Assembly: GCA_017538465.1 (NCBI GenBank)
Contig: JAFYIW010000173.1
Coordinates: forward strand, 1 to 14,866
Length of the DNA: 14,866 bases
DNA from: Victivallales bacterium
GTDB lineage: Bacteria; Verrucomicrobiota; Lentisphaeria; Oligosphaerales; Oligosphaeraceae
Direction of reading: 5' to 3'
Within the stretch, counting starts at the first letter, position 1, and each line of letters starts with the position of its first letter. Position numbers and translations under genes: made by a program. Positions 1-5,967 of this stretch are shown piece after piece. The notes under the pieces are model-generated. The model searched no databases and was not told where the DNA came from. It worked only from the letters and a program-made list of their open reading frames with translations.

Positions 1-121
1 AATCTCTCTCTTTTGGGCAGGGGGCCGATTGTATCACCAAGACGCTCTTCAAATCCGCCGCAGGGTTGTGCTGTTGCATTACCAGAACTTCTTGAAATCA
101 AATACGAATCAAATACTACTA

Positions 122-616
122 ATGAGCACATCAATCCATTGTCCATTCTGCAATCAGGAAATCATACAGGACCAGCCTGTTGTTGGAGAAGAGGTCGAAT
201 GCAGCAATTGTCATAATACGTTCCGTATGACAGCTGAAGTACTTGATGCGGCCTCAAATTCAACTTCTTCCCCCAATCAAGAGCATCCCAATCTCATCAA
301 TTGTCCTGACTGTGGAAAACTGATATCAAAATTTGCCAAAAACTGTCCTGGTTGCGGACATCCTTTTGAAGAAAATAATGATGCCCAGCAGTCAGCCGCA
401 ATATCATCTCCACCGAAAGTCCAGACGATTGAAAAGACTTCCAAAGAATGGAAAGCCGGCCAATTACTGGGCGCATTTATTGCGATTTGTGGAGCTATAA
501 GTGGTGTAAATAGTTTCACGAACGGGGAAATGCCTATTGGTGGCATTATTCTATTCTTCATCGGTTTTTTTATCGTTCTTATTTCACGTGCTTTGGCATG
601 GTGGAATAATGGATAA
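122..616 (+). CDS. Double zinc-ribbon protein with two C-terminal membrane segments
   Basis: This 164-residue protein carries two four-cysteine zinc ribbons. The first uses C7-x2-C10 and C27-x2-C30 and resembles the MJ0042-like short ribbons. The second uses C61-x2-C64 and C75-x2-C78. A polar linker (about 84-111) leads to two hydrophobic segments at about 112-132 and 137-161, the second ending in a Trp pair, so the ribbons probably sit in the cytoplasm on a membrane anchor. I chose the ATG at 122, just ahead of the first CxxC. An in-frame upstream start would add 31 residues that do not look like part of the fold. No clear Shine-Dalgarno sequence precedes it, and I see no gene in the 121 bases upstream. 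GC is visibly lower than in the genes beyond 2 kb. The catalytic or binding role is unknown; zinc binding is inferred from the cysteine spacing. Confidence 0.75.
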   Translation: MSTSIHCPFCNQEIIQDQPVVGEEVECSNCHNTFRMTAEVLDAASNSTSSPNQEHPNLINCPDCGKLISKFAKNCPGCGHPFEENNDAQQSAAISSPPKVQTIEKTSKEWKAGQLLGAFIAICGAISGVNSFTNGEMPIGGIILFFIGFFIVLISRALAWWNNG

Positions 617-637
617 AAAAGGGATTTAATCTTTAAT

Positions 638-674
638 TTGCCTGGTTTCCTGAAGATTTCCGGGAACCAGGCAA
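638..674. terminator. Strong hairpin after the zinc-ribbon gene, candidate terminator
   Basis: The arms at 638-650 and 662-674 pair over 13 bp with one G-T wobble (TTGCCTGGTTTCC against GGGAACCAGGCAA). The loop can add a small GAA/TTC stem. It lies 22 bases after the stop of the zinc-ribbon gene. There is no U-tract immediately downstream on the + strand, so termination would be Rho-assisted, or the hairpin protects the mRNA 3' end. The base pairing is seen directly; the role is inferred. Confidence 0.45.
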
Positions 675-805
675 CTCAACGATATAATTCCCATTTCAAC
701 CGTCAGTGAGTGCAGAAGTGCGTTTTGGAATGAATGAGCTTGATGCCAGACGAAAAAACGACATGATTGTTGTTGTTAATAAGACTCGTTCGAAGAACTA
801 AAAAC

Positions 806-810
806 GGAGA
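806..810 (+). promoter_or_regulatory. Ribosome binding site deciding the Sel1-protein start
   Basis: GGAGA sits 7 bases ahead of the ATG at 818. This is one of the few convincing Shine-Dalgarno sequences in the window. It favours 818 over the earlier in-frame start at 767, which would add 17 residues. Confidence 0.6.
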
Positions 811-817
811 ACTAAAA

Positions 818-1630
818 ATGACTGATTCAGAAAACCAAGAGAAAATCTCTTCCACTTCCACTTGTTCCGAGAAATCCACCTCTCAAGACCATGTTTCTTG
901 TGACAAGACCTCTGAGGAACAGCCTAGCCCCTCCGTTCATAATGGGAATAGCCAAGACATTTCGTCTTCATCAAGTTCAGAGGACACCCCTTCTTCTTCC
1001 CAAAAAGGATTCAGTAAACTATTTTGGGTGATTATTCTGATTATAGGAATCTTATTCTTTTGGATTTATAAAGAAGCATACACCGATGAATTGGAGAGAC
1101 TTGTCAAACGGGCTGAAAGTGGAGAGTTAGAGGCCCAAATTGACCTCGGCAATATGTATTATTTTGGACGAGACAGCGTGCCTAAGGACTACCTGCAGGC
1201 GGCGAAGTGGCTCCGCCTGGCCGCAGAGCAGGGGGCCGCCGAGAAGGGGGATGCCGAGCAGAGGGTTGCGGAGGCGCGGTACAACCTCGGGATCCTGTAT
1301 GTCACCGGAGAAGGCGTGGCACAGGACTACGCAGAGGCGGCGAAGTGGTTCCGCATGGCCGCCGAACAGGGGATTGCGGAGGCGCAGTACAACCTCGGGC
1401 TTGCCTATTCCAACGGGCGAGGCGTGGCACAGGACTACGCAGAGGCGGTGAAATGGTACCGTAAGGCCGCCGAACAGGGGATTGCGGAGGCGCAGTACAA
1501 CCTCGGGGTCATGTATGCCAACGGGGAAGGCGTGCCGAGGGACTACCAGGAGGCGGCGAAGTGGTTCCGCATGGCCGCAGACCATGGGCTTGCGGAGGCG
1601 CAGGAGGCTCTTCGCAGACTAGGTAAATAG
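818..1630 (+). CDS. Membrane-anchored Sel1-repeat (TPR-like) protein
   Basis: This is a 270-residue protein. Residues 1-66 are a Ser/Thr/Glu-rich, low-complexity, probably disordered head. Residues 67-84 form one hydrophobic membrane segment. Residues 91-102 lead into Sel1-like repeats at about 105-140, 151-186, 187-222 and 223-258, with a partial one at 259-270. The repeats show the family pattern of AQYNLG, a GxGV-xxDYxEA segment and AAKWFRxAAEQG. A 10-residue insertion (141-150) separates repeats 1 and 2. Sel1 repeats are alpha-helical scaffolds for protein-protein contacts, so a scaffold or adaptor role at the membrane is likely; no enzyme motif is visible. The single-span topology does not show which side the repeats face. 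The 5' part of the gene is AT-rich while the repeats are GC-rich, which suggests fusion or repeat expansion from a different source. The partner is unknown, though the zinc-ribbon gene upstream is similarly membrane-bound. Confidence 0.85.
   Translation: MTDSENQEKISSTSTCSEKSTSQDHVSCDKTSEEQPSPSVHNGNSQDISSSSSSEDTPSSSQKGFSKLFWVIILIIGILFFWIYKEAYTDELERLVKRAESGELEAQIDLGNMYYFGRDSVPKDYLQAAKWLRLAAEQGAAEKGDAEQRVAEARYNLGILYVTGEGVAQDYAEAAKWFRMAAEQGIAEAQYNLGLAYSNGRGVAQDYAEAVKWYRKAAEQGIAEAQYNLGVMYANGEGVPRDYQEAAKWFRMAADHGLAEAQEALRRLGK
1268..1591 (+). repeat. Three tandem 108-bp Sel1-coding repeats
   Basis: Units start at 1268, 1376 and 1484 with an exact 108-bp period, and a fourth begins at 1592. Each opens with the same GCGGAGGCGC core and repeats blocks such as GTACAACCTCGGG and CAGGACTACGCAGAGGCGG nearly unchanged at the DNA level. 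DNA-level identity across units points to recent duplication or gene conversion, so copy number may vary between strains. This is coding sequence, not a CRISPR array. Confidence 0.9.
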
Positions 1631-1700
1631 GCCGTTCGGGGCTTAAGGCTTAAAGTGAAAGCTTTGTTCCCCAAGAAGGCACCCAACAGACTGCCTGATA

Positions 1701-1729
1701 CGGATTCTTGAAATCAAAACAAGAATCTG
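1701..1729. terminator. Hairpin downstream of the Sel1 gene, candidate terminator
   Basis: GATTCTTG (1703-1710) pairs perfectly with CAAGAATC (1720-1727) around an A-rich 9-base loop. A G-T wobble and a further C-G pair extend the stem to 10 bp. TGCC (1692-1695) and GGCA (1734-1737) could extend it again across a bulge. No T-tract follows, so it is at best a weak intrinsic terminator. Confidence 0.35.
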
Positions 1730-1768
1730 ACTTGGCAAGTGGTTGAAGGGTTTTCCAGGAGGTATTCA

Positions 1769-1827
1769 AGCCGCAAAGCGGCGCAGGAATCCAGCCCAGG
1801 CTAGCTTCCTTTCGCCGCTACGCGGCT
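1769..1827. repeat. Compound inverted repeat with nested palindromes
   Basis: The left arm 1769-1789 and right arm 1806-1827 are near reverse complements: about 18 bp in blocks of 6, 7 and 5 pairs, separated by a small internal loop and a bulge. Each arm is also a self-hairpin, GCCGC-aaa-GCGGC at 1770-1782 and GCCGC-tac-GCGGC at 1814-1826. The element can therefore form one long stem or two small ones. Five T's follow at 1830-1834, as in an intrinsic terminator. It resembles REP-type palindromic units or a bidirectional terminator. I see no integron attC core motifs at its ends. Confidence 0.55.
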
Positions 1828-1835
1828 GCTTTTTG

Positions 1836-1882
1836 TGGAAGTGTACTTGGGTCCGGCTGTGCCGGAGAGGCTTCACCTTCCA
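1836..1882. repeat. Nested stem-loop adjoining the compound inverted repeat
   Basis: TGGAAG (1836-1841) pairs with CTTCCA (1877-1882). Inside lies a tight hairpin, TCCGGC-tgt-GCCGGA at 1852-1866. The three-base loops match the style of the two palindromes in the preceding element, which suggests all belong to one structured unit. Function is unknown. Confidence 0.4.
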
Positions 1883-1898
1883 GCGCAGGCCATGCGCT
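1882..1898. repeat. Short hairpin followed by T's
   Basis: AGCGCA (1882-1887) pairs with TGCGCT (1893-1898) over a 5-base loop, and three T's follow. It shares base 1882 with the neighbouring stem, so the two structures compete. It could be a weak terminator or part of the structured cluster. Confidence 0.35.
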
Positions 1899-1925
1899 TT
1901 TCGTGTATTTCGTGTGTTTCGCGGG
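1899..1925 (+). repeat. Three tandem 9-mers, TTTCGTGTR-like
   Basis: The units are TTTCGTGTA, TTTCGTGTG and TTTCGCGGG, back to back. From memory, TTCGTGT-type nonamer tracts recur between genes in several environmental bacterial genomes and give spurious Phe-Arg-Val peptides when translated. I read this as a dispersed intergenic motif rather than coding sequence. Confidence 0.45.
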
Positions 1926-2040
1926 AAATTTTTTAACCGGACAGCTATGATGTATGCGGGAGAAACTCCCCGAGTGTATTATATTTGAAATTTCAGTTTG
2001 GTTTGCAGGGCGTTTCCAAGCCTATAGCCCCGACAATTTA

Positions 2041-2062
2041 ACCTTTACCCTTTTGACTTTCA
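2041..2062 (+). repeat. Degenerate ACTTTNN heptamer tract at the FAD gene start
   Basis: The tract reads approximately ACCTTTA, CCCTTTTG, ACTTTCA and runs directly into the FAD gene. It is a weaker copy of the regular heptamer array before vapB at 8649-8676; both include CTTTTGACTTT. It contains the TTG proposed as the FAD gene start. It may be a leader or translation-enhancing element, or a dispersed simple repeat. Confidence 0.4.
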
Positions 2063-3456
2063 ACTCCCCAAAATACGATGTCGTTGTGATTGGCGGGGGG
2101 CTTTCTGGCCTGGCCGCCGGCATCCGTTTGGCGCATTTTGGGAAGCGCGTGGGCGTCTTCGAGTCGCACACGAAGGCCGGCGGGCTGAATTCCTGGTACG
2201 AGCGTTCCGGGCGTGTCTTTGACACTGGCCTGCACGCCTTCACCAACTTCGCGTCCTCTGAAGACACCGCCGCGCCGCTCAACCGCATCCTGCGGCAACT
2301 GCGGCTGCGGCGGGAAGACCTGCGGCTCTGTCCACAGAGCCACTCCACCATTCGTTGTGGAACCACCGAACTGCTGCTGGACAACGACTTCGAGGCCTTC
2401 CGGCAGCGCGTCGTCAAGCAATTCCCCGAGGACCAGGCGGGCTTCGAGGCACTTCTGCAACGCATCGAACAATGCGCCTACGCCGACGCGCCGCAACCCG
2501 AACGCACCGCCCGCGAGGTACTGGCCGAGCATTTGAAATCCAAGCGGTTGCAGGACCTGCTCTGCCTCCCCGTCTTCTTCTTCGGCAATGCCTGGGGTGA
2601 CCAGATGCCCTTCGGGGCCTTTGCGACGCTCTTCAAGAGCATCTTCATCGAGGGCTTCGCACGACCACAAGACGGCATGCGCCCCGTCATCGAACATCTG
2701 ACTTCACGCCTTCTGGAAACCGGTGCCGAACTTCATTTAGGTTGTGGCGTCACGAAAATCAACCTGGACAACTCTGGAAAATTCCAGTCCATTCTGGATA
2801 ATTCAGGACAGGTTTTCACTGCCGACTGTTGTCTCTCCACCATCGGTGCCGTGGAAACGCGGAAACTGCTGGGCGACACCGATGTTCCCGTACCATTGTC
2901 AAAAGTCCAGCCTGGCGAGGTCCAATTCGTCGAGGCGCTCTTCGAGTTGGACGAGCCGGCGGCCGCCTATGGTCTCACCGACTGCATGCAGTTCATCGGC
3001 CTGGAACCGAACTTCGCTTTCCGACCGATGTCGTCGAACGCCCCGACGGATTCCCTGCTGGTCTGCGTGCCAGACAATTACATCGGCGTGACGCCAACCC
3101 GGATGCTCCGCCTCAGCGCGCCTGTCGCCAGTCTGGGACCGCTTCATAATGACCTCTGTCGAGACGCGATGTCTCCTGGTGTCAAGTCCATCTTGGCGCA
3201 GACGCTCTTGGCGCAATTGGGCGCCTACTACCCGCGCCTCGCCGGCCACGCACGCTTCCTCGACCTCTACACGCCGCATACCTTCCATCGCTTCACGGGA
3301 CACGCCAACGGCGCCATCTACGGCTCGCCGGACAAATTCGCGGACGGCGCGACCGGTGTTCCGGGCCTTGCCCTTGCCGGCACCGACCAGGGGCTCCTGG
3401 GCATCGTCGGCGCGCTCCTTTCTGGCGTCCTCGCCGCCAATCGAATTCTGAAATAG
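2053..3456 (+). CDS. FAD-dependent oxidoreductase, phytoene desaturase/CrtISO/RetSat superfamily
   Basis: This is a 467-residue flavoprotein of the COG1233 type. Residues 10-16 and 19 give the dinucleotide-binding strand and loop VVVIGGGLSG, with E37 ending the second strand to bind the ribose and AGG following at 42-44. The C-terminus has the family's closing FAD segment, about LALAGTDQGLLGIVGALLSG followed by LAANRIL. Before it comes a RFTGHANGAIYG stretch like that of carotene isomerases and retinol saturases. Substrates in this superfamily are isoprenoid or other hydrophobic polyenes, but no carotenoid gene is nearby, so the substrate is open. The start is uncertain. TTG at 2053 gives the usual short N-terminus, seven residues before the YDVVV strand. 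ATG at 1954 would add 33 residues from intergenic-looking sequence. Neither has a Shine-Dalgarno site. The methyltransferase gene starts 13 bases after the stop, suggesting one transcript. Confidence 0.8.
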   Translation: MTFNSPKYDVVVIGGGLSGLAAGIRLAHFGKRVGVFESHTKAGGLNSWYERSGRVFDTGLHAFTNFASSEDTAAPLNRILRQLRLRREDLRLCPQSHSTIRCGTTELLLDNDFEAFRQRVVKQFPEDQAGFEALLQRIEQCAYADAPQPERTAREVLAEHLKSKRLQDLLCLPVFFFGNAWGDQMPFGAFATLFKSIFIEGFARPQDGMRPVIEHLTSRLLETGAELHLGCGVTKINLDNSGKFQSILDNSGQVFTADCCLSTIGAVETRKLLGDTDVPVPLSKVQPGEVQFVEALFELDEPAAAYGLTDCMQFIGLEPNFAFRPMSSNAPTDSLLVCVPDNYIGVTPTRMLRLSAPVASLGPLHNDLCRDAMSPGVKSILAQTLLAQLGAYYPRLAGHARFLDLYTPHTFHRFTGHANGAIYGSPDKFADGATGVPGLALAGTDQGLLGIVGALLSGVLAANRILK

Positions 3457-3469
3457 TGGATTGTTTCTC

Positions 3470-5965
3470 ATGGTAAAATCCCCCAAAATCCCCCAAAACG
3501 GCCTCTACCAAGCACTTCAAGCCTGCAAAAAGGAAGAGGAAATTAAGGCCGAGTTCTGCAGATTCTTCGGGATGAAGCTCAATGCGCTTGGTGCAATTGA
3601 CCATTACACCGAAGCGATTCTCTACGAGTTCAAATATGAGCGGAACTTCCAGAACCTCGACGAGCGGGCCAAAGCCATCGCCCAGACGATGTACTACGCA
3701 CGGCGATTGAAGTTCAGCGTCGTAAAGTCGCCGCTCCCGCCGAATATTTGCATTGCAGATAAGAAGTCCGGTTTCCTGCTTCGCACCAGCAAATTCGCAA
3801 AATTCTATGCCGAGCAGGACGACCGTTATGACTGGGATCGCGCCCCCTCCACACCCTGTCCAAAACTCTGCGCGGCCATCGCCAAATGCGAATGCTGCAA
3901 AAAACTGCATGTTTATGACTGGACGCTTCCAGAGGAGGAAAAGCAATTCATCGAGAAAATACAGGAACGCAGGAATTTCACCCCGTCGCTTTTCACCGAC
4001 CTCGACAAGAAGGTCATCACCGAACAGAACTTCCTGGAGGTCTATGACTACTGGGAGAAGCTCTTCGGCAAATATGTCCACAACGGCCGCAAGGTCTCCG
4101 AGTATTTCTTCGCCGACTTGGAACAGGGGAAATCTGTCCTTGGCCCCAATGGCGAGGTGCTTTTTGATGTCACGGGCGATGGCAATTTCATCCGAAAGTC
4201 CGTCCAACCAACCCTTTATCAGCACTTCTGGCAAAATTTCGAACGCATTCCGCCAGAGGAGATGGCGATGATGCGACAGAAAGCCGACCGCCTCACCGAG
4301 GACTACCGTCGGCGCTTTACTGGCGAGTTCTACACGCCTGTCGAGTTCGCCGCCAAGGGGCTGCAGTACCTTGGCCGGGAGATTGGCAAGGAATGGTGGA
4401 AATCTGGCGAATGGCGCTTCTGGGACATGGCCGCCGGCACCGGAAATCTAGAGTTCAATCTGCCCAGCTCCGCATTGCCATATTGCTACATCTCCACCTT
4501 GGAGGAGGACGATACGAAATACTGCGAGAAGATTTTCCCTGGAGCGACTTGTTTCCAATATGACTATCTCAATGATGATGTCGGCTTGCTCGCGGGGCAA
4601 CTGTCCTACGGCACGAAACGCAAAATGCCGGCGAATCTGGCGGCCGATCTGGCGAATCCCAAGCTTAAGTGGATTGTCTTCATCAACCCTCCCTTCGCCA
4701 CCGCGAACACTAAAAGCGGCGAAACTGGCAAGCGTTCCAAGGACAACGTCTCTAAGACCGCCATCCGCGAATGGATGCATGACGAAGACTATGGCGAGGC
4801 CAGCCGTGAACTCTTCACCCAATTCCTCTTCCGAATCTCTAAGGAGTTTGCGGACAAAGACACGCGGCTTTGCCTCTTCTCTAAGTTGAAATACATCACT
4901 TCCAACAACGATCAGAAAATCCGCGATGGATTCTTCCAATATGTCTTTAAGCGCGGATTCATCTTCCCCAGTTCTTGCTTCTATGGCTCCACAGGAGATT
5001 TTCCTGTGGCGTTCTTCATCTGGGATTTACATAAGAAAAAGCATCTTAATGCTCAAAAGATTAGGGCAGATGTTTTCTCGGCAAACCAGGAAAAACTCGG
5101 CTTGAAACAAATTTACTCCATTGAGCGCACCGCGATGCTCAACAAATGGTGTCCGCGTCCCAAGTGGGATGGCAAGTCCGTCATGCCCACGTTTGTCAGT
5201 CCCTTCAACCTGATGACCGAGAACAAGGACCAGCGCAACCACATCGCGCCTGGTTTCCTCTGCTCTGTCTCTAGTAAAGGCGATGATTTCCAGCACCAGA
5301 ATAGCGCTTTCATCCTGGCCGCTCCATACGCAAATGCGGGGGCTTTTTCGGCCACGCAAGAGAATTTCGACCGTGCAATGGTCATCCATACGGTTAAAAG
5401 AATTCCACAAAAGGCTTGGACAAATGACCGCGATTCCTTCTATGCACCCACGGCCGAACTGCCGCAGGAGTTCGTGACCGATTGCGTGGTCTGGAGTGCC
5501 TTCGCGCCCTCCAACTACGCAGTCTCGTTGCGCAATATCCAATACCAAGACAGTGTCTGGCAAATCCAGAATCAGCTGTTTCCATTCCAGTTGAGTGAAA
5601 TACGCAAATGGAAGTGCGGCCTGTCAGACCTCACGCTGCAGCTTTCCGCCGCCAACGAGGACCGCTTTCTGGCCAAATGGCTGAAGGCGCATGCTCTCTC
5701 CTCCGAGGCGCAGGCACTCCTGGACGCCGCCAAGGAACTTTACCAGGTCTTCTACGAGCAACTCTGCAACACGCAGTGGATGGACTGGCATATCGAGACC
5801 TGGGACGTCGGCATCTACCAAGTCCGCCAGGCCCTTAAGGCCGCTGGACTTGCCAATGCCGAACTCGCAGCACTGAAATCCGCGCACGACGCCCTGCGTG
5901 AAAAGCTCCTTCCGCAAATCTACGAATATGGATTCCTGAATCCCGACGTGGAGTACTTCACCTAA
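3470..5965 (+). CDS. Candidate Type IIG-like fused nuclease / N6-adenine DNA methyltransferase
   Basis: This 831-residue protein has a central amino-methyltransferase domain: FTGEFYTP at 283-290, SAM-binding motif I DMAAGTGNLE at 319-328 and catalytic NPPF at 406-409. That order is typical of gamma-type N6-adenine enzymes (HsdM and Type IIG). The N-terminus shows a plausible PD-(D/E)xK nuclease: E28, D44, E53-F-K55 at the end of a hydrophobic strand, then Q72-x3-Y76. A cysteine cluster at 130-143 may bind zinc. Residues from about 560 to the end, without obvious motifs, probably hold target recognition and a helical tail. No separate HsdS or endonuclease gene is adjacent, which fits a single-chain restriction-modification enzyme. 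It also resembles large methylases I recall from Bacteroidetes accessory regions, so it may be a stand-alone methylase. ATG at 3470 has a weak GTGGA nine bases upstream; TTG at 3461 is the alternative. mutS begins 2 nt after the stop. GC appears lower than in mutS, hinting at acquisition. Confidence 0.82.
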   Translation: MVKSPKIPQNGLYQALQACKKEEEIKAEFCRFFGMKLNALGAIDHYTEAILYEFKYERNFQNLDERAKAIAQTMYYARRLKFSVVKSPLPPNICIADKKSGFLLRTSKFAKFYAEQDDRYDWDRAPSTPCPKLCAAIAKCECCKKLHVYDWTLPEEEKQFIEKIQERRNFTPSLFTDLDKKVITEQNFLEVYDYWEKLFGKYVHNGRKVSEYFFADLEQGKSVLGPNGEVLFDVTGDGNFIRKSVQPTLYQHFWQNFERIPPEEMAMMRQKADRLTEDYRRRFTGEFYTPVEFAAKGLQYLGREIGKEWWKSGEWRFWDMAAGTGNLEFNLPSSALPYCYISTLEEDDTKYCEKIFPGATCFQYDYLNDDVGLLAGQLSYGTKRKMPANLAADLANPKLKWIVFINPPFATANTKSGETGKRSKDNVSKTAIREWMHDEDYGEASRELFTQFLFRISKEFADKDTRLCLFSKLKYITSNNDQKIRDGFFQYVFKRGFIFPSSCFYGSTGDFPVAFFIWDLHKKKHLNAQKIRADVFSANQEKLGLKQIYSIERTAMLNKWCPRPKWDGKSVMPTFVSPFNLMTENKDQRNHIAPGFLCSVSSKGDDFQHQNSAFILAAPYANAGAFSATQENFDRAMVIHTVKRIPQKAWTNDRDSFYAPTAELPQEFVTDCVVWSAFAPSNYAVSLRNIQYQDSVWQIQNQLFPFQLSEIRKWKCGLSDLTLQLSAANEDRFLAKWLKAHALSSEAQALLDAAKELYQVFYEQLCNTQWMDWHIETWDVGIYQVRQALKAAGLANAELAALKSAHDALREKLLPQIYEYGFLNPDVEYFT

Positions 5966-5967
5966 AT

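Larger units (their letters stand above)
1631..2052. other. Gene-free, hairpin-rich intergenic stretch
   Basis: No credible coding sequence is visible across these 422 bases. They contain, in order, a hairpin at 1701-1729, a compound inverted repeat at 1769-1827, a nested stem-loop at 1836-1882, a short hairpin at 1882-1898 and three tandem 9-mers at 1899-1925. Then comes an AT-rich stretch running into the FAD gene. The density of palindromes is far above that of other gaps in the window and suggests a dispersed non-coding element or a complex mRNA 3' end. I could not fix a sigma-70-type promoter here. Confidence 0.6.

Noticed and set aside
89..102. 14-base match between 89-102 and 1705-1718 (TTCTTGAAATCAAA)
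   Set aside because: One such match is roughly what chance allows in a window of this size, and the flanks diverge quickly.
683..688. TATAAT as a -10 box ahead of the Sel1 gene
   Set aside because: No recognisable -35 sequence lies at the right distance, because that position is occupied by the hairpin arm. The site remains possible for another sigma factor but is unsupported.
1268..1591. Regular 108-bp repeats as a possible CRISPR array or satellite
   Set aside because: The unit is a multiple of three, stays in frame and encodes the Sel1 consensus; there are no unique spacers.
1769..1827. Integron attC site
   Set aside because: The arms fold well, but the conserved core ends (RYYYAAC and GTTRRRY) are missing and no integrase or cassette structure is nearby.
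1743..1988. Small + strand frame rich in Arg/Phe across the hairpin cluster
   Set aside because: It translates palindromes and the nonamer repeat, has no plausible start context, and shows no domain.
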